Source: Pseudeuparius sepicola (Eukaryota; Arthropoda; Insecta; Coleoptera; Anthribidae). From it: a stretch of 64,000 nt of DNA. Under the pieces are notes generated by a model, which was not told where the DNA came from, did no database searches, and saw only the letters and a list, made by a program, of their open reading frames with translations. Below, piece after piece: positions 1 through 11,206 of this stretch (its first letter is position 1; each line of letters starts with the position of its first letter). The DNA is taken from NCBI GenBank assembly GCA_963920635.1, contig OY987303.1, forward strand, positions 54,683,223-54,747,222. The letters run 5' to 3'. The translations under genes were made by a program, and so were the position numbers.

Positions 1-788
1 GCACTTTTCATTGCAAATACCATGGTGTATGACACGAAATGTTTTTAAAATGTTTTGAGACAATTACACTGAAAATTCCTTTTTTTGCATTCATTTTTGT
101 CTAATGCGGCCCTGTATTTAATAATGAGTCTAAATATTAATCAATATTGACAACAATTTAACTTACAGTTTATTTTTACTTCGAAAACTTAATATTTTTA
201 AATTGTACGGCCCTGCGTCTGGTAAAGTGTTTTCCTCTGTTGTTGTACAGCAAACAGTGTCGCATTGTGTTTTGGAGTAAATTCTTCACTTTTCCTAATT
301 GCGAGAAGAAAGCTTTAAGCCAACGTAATCAATAACTTTTGCCATTTATTAATTGCAAAAATACATTCGTTCGGCCTCTACACTATTTCTGTGACACCAG
401 ATATAACATGCTGACATGTTAAATTTGTCGTCATTTGAAAAAGCACCCTCCATTTGTAGTGAAATAAATTGTTAACTAAATGATACAGTGGGAGTTATGA
501 CAAATGACAAGGGATTGGTTTCGTTGTTTCAAAGCCTTCTAGGTGGAGGATTTTTATTTATTTTTTATTATCGTATGTGCAGTCCTTTTTTTAGTTCTCC
601 AATTGAAAGATAAGTTGTAAGTTAAATTGTTGACAATACTGATTAATATTTAGACTTCTTATTATTAAATACAGGGCCGCATTAGAAAAAAAATAATGGA
701 AAAAAGGAATTTTCAGTATAATTAATTGTCTCAAAACATTTTAAAAATATTTCTTGTCATACATCATGGTATTTGCAATGAAAAGTGC
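1..788. mobile_element. Foldback (long inverted repeat) element, no coding capacity
   Basis: The first ~165 bases recur in reverse complement at about 615-788. The outer end GCACTTTTCATTGCAAATAC at base 1 pairs with the sequence ending at 788, and the arms run inward to a TTAACTTACA/TGTAAGTTAA pair. Both arms contain the phrase CAGGGCCGCATTA or its complement. The ~450-base middle has no reading frame of note. The left arm starts exactly at the window edge, so the element may extend outside. Long arms without a transposase are typical of non-autonomous foldback elements; the superfamily is not identified. Confidence 0.75.
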
Positions 789-1165
789 TTTCTAAATCTG
801 CAAAAAAAATCCAAGTCCGTATTTAAAAAAATTAAGTTGAAGATGGTTTCTCAAAAACGAAACGTTGTAGAACAAATCTAAAAACGCCATCTTAAGGCCC
901 GTTAAAAAGTGCCATAAGAAATGCTTTTCTTTTTTCTCTATCTGTGATAGCAACTTCAGAAAAAATAAAATCGAAAACGCAAAATTTTACTTTTTTCAAA
1001 ATAACTCAAAAACGAAAAAAGATATTAGAAATCTGTTTGTGCCATTTTATTGACCTCAAAATTGCGCAACTTTTCCCCATTTAACGGTTGCCCTATCTCT
1101 CACCGTTTGCAATATCCCCATGCTGTTCATTCTTATCCGGGACACAGTGTATATTTATATTTTTT
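789..1165. other. AT-rich intergenic DNA, no gene seen
   Basis: No open frame or RNA gene recognised. The stretch near 1140 (GGGACACAGTGTATA) resembles the GGGACACNNTGTATA ends of the foldback elements elsewhere in the window, so this is probably the eroded end of another such element. Confidence 0.5.
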
Positions 1166-1450
1166 TGAAATCGGAAAAAAATGTTTTATTAGGCAAAAAA
1201 ATATTCATAAAGGCGTTGCTTGACTTTGACGATCGCTCTACCTAGGTCAAGTATGACGAGGCAAGGCGCTTCCCAACAGAAACTCTAAACTGCTGCCTGT
1301 TTTGCAGCCTCCATGAAAAATAGATTGATATTAAAAGCTACTAAAATATTTATACTGAAATATTGCGCTGCTATAGGTAACAATTTCGCAATGTGTACGA
1401 AAAGTTAAATGGGCCTTTATTGACCGGGTTTTGAATATTTGGTCACTTTT
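1166..1450 (-). repeat. Dispersed repeat R1, copy 1
   Basis: This stretch matches 56991-57272 in the opposite orientation. Shared landmarks are TGTTTTATTAGGCAAAAAA, GACGATCGCTCTACCTAG and GGGCCTTT near the inner end. The similarity is high over ~280 bases with small indels. No coding capacity is evident; the open frame crossing it is not conserved in frame between the copies. Confidence 0.75.
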
Positions 1451-2619
1451 GACGGGCGATGGCCCCACGTCTGACGTTTGATGTTTACATCTCGCCAAGG
1501 CCTACTTATTGAAAAAATCCTAAAATAATGGGCTACTTCAGTGCCGATTTCTGAGCTTTTAATGGCGATTTTTAGACACTTCACTGCCGATTTCAAGAAA
1601 ATAACTATTATTATCATTTCAATGAAATTTAATTTCGTCTTCAATCACGGTAGGCAACGCGAGTGTAGAATATTTAGGTGTTAGTGTCAGTTTTCGTGAC
1701 ACTTCGAGAATAGGCACATAACACAAAGGATGTGTTATGTGAGAATAGGTGTTGGCAAAACTAATTTTATACTCGACTAGCTACATCAAAATATCTCACA
1801 ACTTCCCGGCTTAAAATATTCCTGAATTCCTGGACCCGTCGGGTCGCCTAGATTGAGTTACTTACTTCGTAGCGAAAATATCACTAACCACACGTCAAAA
1901 TTGTAAAGGCCCGACAATGGGCCGCTAATCGTTGCATTGTACGTTCGGGCCATTCAGCGTTTTTCGCCGGCTCTATTGTAACCCTTTGGTAACGTGACTT
2001 GTGGTTTCCATTGAGGCATCCCCGTTCCCAGGGACGAGGGGACGCGAAGATGTAATCTGTATCGGAAATTTTAACGAACGATCTATAATTTCCGATAATG
2101 ACGGGAAATTTTCGAAACATGTTTGGAAATAATCATTCGTAAATTGCCGTCAATAACCAAAAACAACCATTAAGAGGGATTCGTATTGAAAAATAGTCAT
2201 CATGTTTTTTGATGGGTGCTTTCATCCATTTGAAATATTGCATTCATTTACAGGATGATGAAACTAAGGTTGCATTTTATCGAAATACAGTGTATCTAAT
2301 AAAAATAATCGATTTTGATAGATTTTACATATATTGTTCGTTTAAATTACAATTTGTTGGTATGTTTCAACATATTATAAATCGATAAAAATACCATGTT
2401 CAAATATAAACCTATCATAATGTGAAAATTAATTACTTATTAAAAGATTATAAATGTACAATTTTTTCCATTTGTGTTTTCAAGTAGGTTTTAGCAACAA
2501 ACTCATTAATATCTTACTAGAAATATAGAACATTATTTAGTAACAAAACATTAGATAAAATATACCCCAAAAAATATAAATAAAAAAATGTAAAAATTTA
2601 TTTCTGATTTGTTTTTCGA
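1451..2619. other. Intergenic DNA, mostly single copy
   Basis: Positions 1451-2160 have a more balanced base composition and no repeat partner that I can find in the window. Positions 2160-2619 are very AT-rich. No exon, splice pair or RNA gene could be supported. Confidence 0.4.
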
Positions 2620-3123
2620 TGCGATTTTTTGGAAAATGGGATTTTTTTATCGAAAATCTGGCAACCTAGTTTTATTTAGCACCCAATGAAACCTCAATGT
2701 CTCAAATTTTATTAATTTTCTTTGCCGACTAACATTTCTAGAAGGCCTTAAAATTGGGAAAATAGATTTTTTTATATTCAATTAAAAATGAGAAATGCTT
2801 TGGAAATACTTATCAAAAAATCGAGCAAACTTATGCAAAACTCTGCCCAGAAATATCGTATTAATAAATAAAACAGCAAAGAACATAATTTTATGTTTTT
2901 AAAATAATACTTAAATATGTCATATTTTTAGGTATGATTTTTTCGATACGATATGTTAAAAATGCTTTTAGCGATTGTTTTTATAGAAAATCTGACAATG
3001 TATAGCTTTAATCAGCACTCCCTGAAACACCAATATATAAAATTTTATGAATTTACCTCTCCAACTAACATTTCTATAGGACCTTATATCACAGAAAATA
3101 TGTATATTTTCTGTGCTTATATG
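2620..3123. repeat. Left half of a degenerate palindromic repeat (family FB2)
   Basis: The sequence from ATCGAAAATCTGGCAAC through TTTGGAAATACTTATC is homologous to 22350-22610 and is inverted relative to 3866-4225. The two halves therefore form one large palindrome, interrupted at 3126-3863 by the FB1 element. The inner stretch 2960-3110 repeats the GAAAATCTGACAATG, AGCACTCCCTGAAAC series a second time, suggesting an earlier duplication. Confidence 0.65.
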
Positions 3124-3125
3124 TA

Positions 3126-3863
3126 CAGTGTGGTCATTTAAATGTGCAGCATGTGGAATTTTTTTTTATTAATTGTACAACCAAAATACAAATATTCCCG
3201 AAAGTTGGTGCATGTTCGATAATCATATTAGGCGCACTTAGAATGGTTGCAAGTCAAACAGCATACAGGGTAGGTCAAAAAATATAGAAATTAAGAGTAA
3301 AATACCCTTATTGCAGAAAATTCAGCAAAATGGTATTAAGAAAAGTTTTCTGGAATTTAAAGTTGTGCCTAAATACTAAAACTGGCCTCCTAAGAACAAA
3401 AAAAGATATTTTTTTGAAAAACATTATAATTTCATAAAAAAATTTCTTTTAATATTCACCCTAAACAATTTCATAAATCAATCAAAATTAAACCAATTTC
3501 GCATAAGTTTGTTCAAATTAAAGCATATTTGTAAAATTGACTTAGATTTTTATTTTTTTAGGGAATCACAAACTTCATGTTTGTTGCAACGATATTAAAC
3601 AAAACTTTAAAATTTCGCAAAAATTCTTCGGAACAAGGTAAAACATTATTAATGATAATGTGTATATTAAAAAACTCCCATTTAAGGTGCAACATTTTTA
3701 TTTTAAATGTTTAATAAGAAACTGTGAAATTAATTGACGAAAAGAAATTTTTTTTTCTTAGGAGGCCATCATTGAATATTCATAAACTTTCGGCAATATC
3801 TGTATTTTTTTGTGCAATTAATAAAAAAAATCCCATATGGTGCACACTTAAATGACCATACTG
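3126..3863. mobile_element. Foldback element FB1, copy 1 (TA target duplication)
   Basis: Ends are CAGTGTGGTCATTTAAATG on the left and the complement of CAGTATGGTCATTTAAGTG on the right, each flanked by TA (3124-3125 and 3864-3865). Arms are long and pair almost to the centre; inside are GCATACAGGGTAGGTCAAAA and a core TATTAAGAAAAG. Two other copies lie at 27240-28121 and 58044-58884. TA duplication and CAG termini fit a non-autonomous Tc1/mariner-type element. No transposase is present. Confidence 0.85.
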
Positions 3864-3865
3864 TA

Positions 3866-4260
3866 TACCTAGTTGGGAAATTTTGTTTTTTTTTTTTTAG
3901 ATTTTAAATTGAAAATCAGGAATGCTTATTCATACATATTCATGCATATTCTTTACAGATCACAGAAAATGTGCCATATTTAGGTATATTTTAAATCGGT
4001 AGGATTATTAGTGGGTCATTTTGGGATGTTTAGATTAAGTTTACCCGATTTTCAAATATTTCCAAAGCATACCTGATTTTTGATTGAAAATAAAAAATCT
4101 ATTTTCCCAAATTTAACGCTCTGTACAAAATGTTAGTCGGAGCAGTAAATTAATAAAACTTGCGACATTGGGGTTTCAGGGGGTGCTAAATCAAAAAATC
4201 TCATCGAAAAAAAATCATAGCAGGCCGTGGAATAGTGGCCACCATGACGATATGTTCCAC
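3866..4260. repeat. Right half of the degenerate FB2 palindrome
   Basis: Reverse complement of 2620-2960: it shows CGGGTAAACTTAATC (inverted), TTTCCAAAGCATACC, and GGGGGTGCTAAATC opposite the left-arm TTTAGCACCC. The end, AAATCATAGCAGGCC (4213-4227), also occurs in the palindrome at 39732-40415, linking two otherwise different families. Confidence 0.6.
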
Positions 4261-5239
4261 AAGTGCATAATAATAAGGATATTTCCTGCACACAAAAAAA
4301 TTCATCAAAATCGTGCAGCACATCACAATTTTACAGGGTTGTTCCGGATCAAAACTGAAAAACCCTGTAAATAGAATAATAATAATTATTATTGGAAATT
4401 TGGGATATTTTCTGTTTGCATAAAATCTTTTACTCATACACTATATGTATGCACCGTACTGATACCACGAAAATAACACAGTGCTACATACAACACAAGT
4501 CACCTTTATTTCCTGTGTCGCGGTGTAGTCTTGTGCCCCAGATAGTATTTTAAAGTAAACCCAAGATTAGATAAATCTTCCTGTATTTACTCGAGGCTCT
4601 TTGCTAACCACACCACGCGTCCCCTTATTTAATTTTATGTGGGTGGCTAAAAGACCTTACGTTTTGCGGAAAACCTGCCGCAGCCAAGGTGTTAAGAACA
4701 GACTCCCCTTTTATAGGCGTATTGAAGTCAAACGAGCGTTTTATTTATTTGCAGTTCACACCAGATAAATAGTTGTTGGCGCCTTCCTTTCTACCTTTTT
4801 CGTATAATAAGAACGTCACGCTCCGAACGGCTTGATCGGACACCATTTAAATACGAATCACACGGTCCAGTAGGCGTCAAAAACTTCTTTTGTCTTTCCG
4901 ACGGTGCGGCCGCCAACTAGATGTGTCCATCGGACATCGGACCACACGCACCTGGTCTACATTTCAGACAATGGCCGTTTGAAATACGTGGCAGAGTTTT
5001 GGCAAGCGAGCCGCGGGGGTCGTATGTGTTTCGGTGTGATTCTATGCATTTTAACCCCTCTGGGTGACTTCCTATTGATTGCAGCACCGCACGCCCTCTA
5101 GAGATGACATCTCTATTATGGGAACAGCGCAGCGCGCGGAAGGTATTTTGGTGGTTCCAAAAATGTTTCTTCTTCCAAAAATTGTTGTTTAAGGTCAGAT
5201 ACTATAGACTCTTTTGCTGTCATTTTGACATACTCTATA
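4261..5239. other. Intergenic DNA, single-copy island
   Basis: Positions 4470-5210 are richer in G+C than the surroundings and have no repeat partner in the window. No convincing gene: the short open frames are interrupted and resemble nothing I know. A candidate regulatory stretch only because it is non-repetitive. Confidence 0.35.
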
Positions 5240-6235
5240 CAGGGAGTCCCATAACGTATCCGCCATAAAGCAACAAGTGGTACTAGACGACAAAATATAC
5301 CGTGCGAGCCAAAAATGTCTTAGTAAAACGTTGCTCTTTTAAAAGACACAATAATTGCAATAATTCTTAAACCGTTGAAGACTCGGTTGAATATATCTTA
5401 TTCAAAATTGACACACTTTCATAAAGTGTGCCTTGAATATTGACAAAATATGTCGAGATGGCAACTGTCATTGTTGCGTGGTAGTGAATTTCCTTGGTCA
5501 CCTCGCAGCCCAGACATTAATCCGTTAAGTATATTTTTATCTGTGGGGTCACATGTCTTTAGTGTACCATGATGTAATTAATACACGAGATGAACTTTTA
5601 GGAAAAATTCAACAAGCAACCGATAATATTAAAAATGCCGAAAATACCTTCCCGAATGTAAGGCGTCATTTAATAAAGAGCCCAAGAATGTGTCTTAAGG
5701 TAAACGGGGAACAATTTCAAAACATGTTGAAGTAAATTAAATAAAAAACATTTTGTATTTTGAATAAATTGCGTTGTATTTTCGAAATTTGTACATTTAT
5801 TTTTTTATCCGGTGTTTCTACATTCAGAGACGAATATCTCGCAAACAGCTTGAGACATCGATATTGACCGAGAGTATGTTTTTTTACGTAGAAATTATGA
5901 CTGTTCTCTAGCTCGAAGTCAAAACATTCCCAGCTTCACATAGGGTAAAATATTATGCAGAATTTAATTATTCATCACGAAGATCGCACCAAGCGTCCTC
6001 TAGGAAATAGGTTCAAACTAGTACCGAATTCGGATTTCTCACCTTCGAAAACCCAAGTGTGTCAATTTTGAATAAGACATCTTTAACGGTTTTAGAATTA
6101 TTGCAATTATACGAAAATCAAGTTTCATTTTTAACACCCTGTAGCTTTTAAACGAGCAACATTTTACTAAGACATTTTTGGCTCGCACGGTATATTTTGA
6201 TGACTAGTACCACCTGTTGTCCTATGGCGGATAAG
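5240..6235 (+). mobile_element. Mariner-like element with long terminal inverted repeats, right end eroded
   Basis: The left end, CAGGGAGTCCCATAACGTAT after a TA, leads into an arm of ~200 bases. It pairs with about 6050-6235, including ACCGTGCGAGCCAAAAATGT against its complement at ~6170-6192. The right terminus stops short at GGCGGATAAG. The centre holds a decayed transposase C-terminus (see 5460-5735). The arms are much longer than normal mariner TIRs. Confidence 0.75.
5460..5735 (+). pseudogene. Transposase C-terminal remnant (mariner/Tc-type DDE family)
   Basis: In one frame the sequence reads WSPRSPDINPL, the familiar W-RSPDLNPLDFFLWG block that holds the third catalytic aspartate in mariner-like transposases. 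After a frameshift near 5535-5550 it continues WGHMSLVYHDVI, then a typical tail ending RMCLKVNGEQFQNMLK and a stop. An AATAAA lies shortly downstream (5740s). The N-terminal DNA-binding part and the first two catalytic residues are absent. This is a relic without function. Confidence 0.75.
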
Positions 6236-6523
6236 TATAGTAATATAAGAAAAAGTGATAATGGGCATAAGCACTTAAAGTTAGAAAACAAAAAAAAACT
6301 AGTAACCGCATACACGTGTTTCATGCTATTTGGCAATCATCAGTACGGTGTAACATCAACCAAATCAAAAACATAGGAATGATTTGGGAAGCAACCAATG
6401 AAGTCCAGGCAGGAGCCAAATATGTATGTATCTACATTTACACTCACAATCTTCCATCTTTATAGTAATATACTCGGCATTAAAGACCTGTTGTGTGCTA
6501 AGTTTGACTGAGATTTCTATACC
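6236..6523. repeat. Half copy of the AAGTGATAATGGGCATAAGC palindrome, then spacer
   Basis: Positions 6248-6345 (AAGTGATAATGGGCATAAGC, then ACTAGTAACCGCATACACG, TTTGGCAATCAT) correspond to one arm and loop of the 209-bp palindrome at 23008-23216. The rest to 6515 shows no feature. Confidence 0.6.
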
Positions 6524-7252
6524 CTCAGACAAATAATAAACATAGAGTAACCTAAAAGCTGCATTACAATGGCAACATAAACAATGCCTACTCAAAACAA
6601 AAACAACAAATTTGACACTTAAGCCTGCATCATATATGATAACCAGAGGTTACATTTCCTATGCCACAAATCCAACACTTCTTAAAACTATACTAATTCA
6701 CTAATTACTAACTTAATTATATGTCTTTTGTCCAATAACTCCAAAATCTCATCAAAAAACAAGAACAACGCAAAGTAAACACTCGACGCACATCAAGACA
6801 ATGCGGCGAAATCTCAACGAACTCTGGATCAGCTGTCGGGGCATAATAAAGCAAATTCGCAACGATCACAAAGAGCTCGTGCAACGTTGCCACGTTAGCC
6901 AGAATAAGCAACTCATCAAGGATATTGTTTATAGACCAAGTGGATCAGTAAATTCACAAAATCATAGTAAAATTTATTGTCAAATGCTAACTGTCCAAAT
7001 TTTTACTAGGTATATTATAGATTGTAGGTATCAACTAATTGTTCCAAATTGATGTTTTTTAACCTTGGTTATACATTTATTTCATAAGTACAAGATAAAT
7101 GTATGAAGAAGTTTGGCAATGGTACAATCATTGCATTGTTTTGTTTTAGATCTCTATTACTAACTCGGACAAATAATGTTACTAAACATTTTTTACCTTG
7201 GCAGGGTCTGTATTGTATTGAATTATTAGTCTATGTTTATTATTTGGCTGAG
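6524..7252. mobile_element. Non-autonomous TIR element, family T1 copy 1 (8-bp target duplication)
   Basis: Starts CTCAGACAAATAATAAACAT and ends in the complement, ATGTTTATTATTTGGCTGAG. The flanks are TCTATACC (6516-6523) and CCTATACC (7253-7260), an 8-bp target duplication with one mismatch. It is strongly similar to 52018-52756, and 26039-26475 is a deleted copy. An 8-bp duplication suggests hAT or P superfamily. No transposase is encoded; the two short opposed frames inside are not conserved between copies. Confidence 0.85.
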
Positions 7253-7962
7253 CCTATACCTGAGTTGTTATACCAAAATTAAAAAATAATTATGTCTAAA
7301 AACCGAATGCTTAAACAATCATAGGTCACTCATTTTGTTATATCTATAATTTGACACGTGGGTATTGCTCCCTAAGCAGTGTTTACGTGCAATACATCTT
7401 GTATATGGTATATGAATTACTTTAATGAGAAATTGACAAAATTCTTTTCATATCCAAGAAAACATTTTGGGTACCACATGGACCACACCAAGCGCACATA
7501 GACCGCATTCAGTGTTTACCAGTGGGTCATTATACCTATCTCCTATTGTGTATTTTTAAATACCTTTAAATATGTCCCTGTGAGACGCCTACTTAAGGTC
7601 TATTTTGCCAAATGTGCGATTTGAGGCTAGGACCTACAGAGTATGTCAGTGTGGCTTGATAGATATTTTATTTTCTATTCACGTGGGTTCCTGGTGTATT
7701 ATTACCTCCTATTTTTGTGGTTTTGTGCTGGACTGAAAGGTATCGGGATTCCGAATAAAAGAATTCGTTCGTTTTGGGCAAAAGTAAGTTCTCGTGGTGT
7801 CAAAAATAAATAACATTTGCCATTCTCATATACACATATTATTTAACTTGCTGCAAACTTAAACCAATTTCTGGACTTGGATATTGTGAAGAGAGAAGGG
7901 TTATTGTGAAGCATTAGAAGAGAGCCCAAAAATATTCATAGATTTCTGCTTCAAGTTATATA
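7253..7962. other. Intergenic DNA, no gene seen
   Basis: Single-copy within the window, AT-rich, no open frame of note. Confidence 0.4.
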
Positions 7963-8330
7963 CAGGGTGAGTTTTTTTTTGATGATCAGTATGGGGATCT
8001 CGGAAACTAGCGGAAAGAATTGCAGTTTTGTGGGCCCAATTTAACGCGCCTTGTAGATTTTTGTCGAAATTTTGGCGATTAATTCTAATAATTTATCTAG
8101 CTTCGTTGTGTCTGACTTCAGGATAAAAAGTGTAAACACCAAAGTTTGAGGGAATTGTGTCTCCAATGCGGTTATCATGTCCGAATTTCTAATAACCATA
8201 TCGAGTACCTATTATATCGTTGCAAAGCTCTAAAAATGCCTGATTTTTTGAGACCATGGCCGCAACTATGGTTTCCATTTAAAAAAACATCTCTTTAAAA
8301 ACAAATTTAAGTGTTCATTTTCCCATAGCT
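7963..8330 (+). repeat. Dispersed repeat R3, copy 1 (CAGGGTGAGTTTTTTT end)
   Basis: Begins with TA then CAGGGTGAGTTTTTTT and shares GGATCTCGGAAA near the start with 30015-30460. Both later contain a variant of AAAGCT/AGCTCTAAAAATG and GGCCGCAACTATGG / GGCTGTGGCC. Only one end is visible; similarity fades inward. Confidence 0.5.
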
Positions 8331-9966
8331 ATTAATGTTTTAAACTCAACTATTTATTAGGTACCTACCAGATAATTTTGTGTCTTAATTTCGTCGAAAA
8401 CACGAAACAAACAACGTGAAACGTGAAACGACCTTATAATATGTGAGAGTCTAGTAATTGAACAAAGCTTAATTTTTTAACATAAGTATACGTTTTCGGT
8501 TATTCTTAATTTGGTTCCAAAGTAATTAGCAAAAACTTAATTTAAAAATGTAGATCAACGCCGATACTCATCAACATTTTTTTGCTTAACGATTGGAGCT
8601 GGTTTTTTCTTTCGATTTTCTCGTCCGAATTTATAGTCGATGTTATCTGGGAGAACTTGCGAGTTTGTTTTAAGACGCTATGCCGATGAGATATTGGGCA
8701 ATACGTTTTTAAATGTGTTTATTAATAAAATGCACCTGTGGGCGCGCGTTTTTCTGAATAATCGACCCGAAGAAAGTTGAATTATGGAAAAACGTGCTTG
8801 TTCTCACTTCGTTAATACCAGAATTGCGCCGTTTTAATTAATGAAAGATCGGTGCGGCATATGGACGGCTACATACATAAATTATTTAGATAATTTTTTT
8901 ACTTGGTTTTAATCAGTTCTTTCTCTTTCAAAAATTTATTGGTTTACTTATGTCCATTGGAAATATTCTGTCGCATTAACGTTGTATTATTTTTTTATTG
9001 GTTGAATCAATAGACCATTTGGAAAATATCGACAAAAAATAAAACACTAAAATGCGTTCCTTAAATATCCATGATATTTTTACTTACACTCTATTCAAAT
9101 TAAATGCAATTGCGATGGAAGCACGTGAACAATTCTGAGGGATAATACGAGGCAGGGCCGCATTAAGGACGATTTCTATGAATTTTATAATATAAAATAT
9201 TAAAATAATATGCCCCAGTATTAAGAACTTTAAAAACAAACTTTTATGGCACACCTAGTCATTCACTTACCTACAAATTTCTACTATTAATACAAATCGT
9301 AGCTCCAACAATTAATAAACAGCGAAATAATTATATCGGAAAAAATAAAGGTCCAGTTGCAACTCAATACACCTCTGTAAGAAACACCGACTCGCTGCAC
9401 TCGCCCGCCGGGCCAGACTTTATTGCCGGCTGGCCAATAGCAAGCCGATCACGTGCGTATCACGCTCTAGCCATGCCACAACTTGTGTTTATGTTTCACT
9501 TGCGTTTAGGTCTTTTATTTGCGGAAAGCTCGAGAATGCCTAATGTCACTGGCGGCGATAAGGCGCCCTAAAAAGTGATCTATCCACTAATACTTATTAA
9601 TTTTTGCCAAATATTAACGCTATTAGGATGAAAATCGGTGGCAACCAAACGACTTAGAAGTTTTTATTTCAGGAAACAATTAGCATATTGTGAGTAAATT
9701 ATTAAAACACCCAGAAAAACACAACAAAATGCAGTTTTTTGTCAAATTTTGTGCGTTTATTTGATGTTTCTTTAGATCATCTTTTAAACTGGCAAAGAGG
9801 TAATTAATACGAAAAATATTCACTTCTATTGTTGAGTACTTTCGTACACTCTATTACTGCGAATTAAGATTTGTGCTTTTTTGTATTAACCTATTAGTGT
9901 CATTTTTTTATCTTCCCTGCATATTTTGACCAATTTTTACGGCTTTTCAAAATTTATCAGATAATA
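8331..9966. other. Intergenic DNA, no gene seen
   Basis: No supported exon or RNA gene. A more G+C-rich patch lies at 9380-9570 (CACTCGCCCGCCGGGCC and following). The phrase CAGGGCCGCATTAAGG near 9150 resembles the arm phrase of the element at 1-788 and is probably a fragment of it. Confidence 0.4.
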
Positions 9967-11206
9967 CAGAGTGTCCCAATAAGGACTCCCGTCGCCGATA
10001 TCTCCGGAAGAAAAAGAGATATTTTTATTCTGAAAACGCCGTTCGCTAGGACGTGAAGAGGGCTTTATTCGAAACTGATAAGCGTTCATTTTGACATTGG
10101 CGTATAGATGGCGCTACGGTGCAAAGAAACTTTTCGATCCTAGGAACGTTGTAACTCAGCGCATCTTAAAGACTGGGTAATTTGGAGAAACTTTTGTTCT
10201 ATGGACAATTTTCCTATTGTTACTAGTTTCTGAGATAACCGCTCTACAATGTCATTTACAAAAAATGAGCAAACTCGCTTAAAATTAACTTTAGAAGAAA
10301 AAGTTATAAAAAATATCTTTGTAGTTCACTAGGACGAAGAAAATAGCGACACGTGTCAAATTATTACACATCCGGTTTGACCGGAAGTACCGAAAGTGAC
10401 CCATTTTTCGGTTTACAATGAACATACTGTATAATTTATCCCGCAAAAGGGAAAAAAACTTAATTTCCAGTGTCATATAATAACAATAACACCATGTATA
10501 TGCATACATCTAGACAACGACAATTTGGCTGAATTTATTTTTATTAACCGCAGGTGGCTCTGTCTGTCCATTGTTTCAATATGATATTTAGCTTCAAACG
10601 CCCAGGTAATTCTCTATCGTTGTCAATTTGTTTCTTGCATAATTTTAGTTTATTAATTTTTGCAATAATAGTTAATCATAATAATGAGGATAAATTAAAA
10701 CATGGCATTAGTTTCAGCCAAATTGTCGTTGTCTACATGTATGTACCTACAAGGTGTTATTGTTATTAGGTATTTTTTTTGTAATTTTGAGGGAAAATTG
10801 TACAGTATGTTCATTTTGAACTGAAAAATGGGTCACTTCCGGTACTTCCGGTCAAACCGGATGTGTAATAATTTGACACGTGCCGCTATTTTCTTCGTCT
10901 TAGTGCACTACAAAGATATTTTTAATAACTTTTTCCTCTAAAGTTAATTTTAAGCGAGTTGGCTCATTTTTTGTAAATGACATTGTAGAGCGGTTATCTC
11001 AGAAACTAGTAACAATAGGAAAATTGTCCATAGAACAAAAGTCTCTCCAAATTACCCAGTCTTTAAGATGCGCTACGTTCCTAGGATCGAAAAGTTTCTT
11101 TGCACCGCAGCGCCATCTATACGCCAATGTCAAAATGAACGCTTAGCAGTTACGAATAATGCCCTCTTCACGTCCTAGCGACGGGAGTCCTTATTGGGAC
11201 ACCCTG
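9967..11206. mobile_element. 1.24-kb foldback element, palindromic over nearly its whole length
   Basis: Left end CAGAGTGTCCCAATAAGGAC and right end GTCCTTATTGGGACACCCTG are flanked by TA. The arms pair from 9967 to about 10530 and from about 10690 to 11206, including GACATTGGCGTATAGATGGC, TCCTAGGAACGTTGTA, and CATCCGGTTTGACCGGAAGT near 10370 with its complement near 10845. The right arm lacks about 50 bases present near 10010-10060 on the left. Only ~150 bases near the centre are unpaired. No protein is encoded; the open frames are products of the palindrome. Confidence 0.9.
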
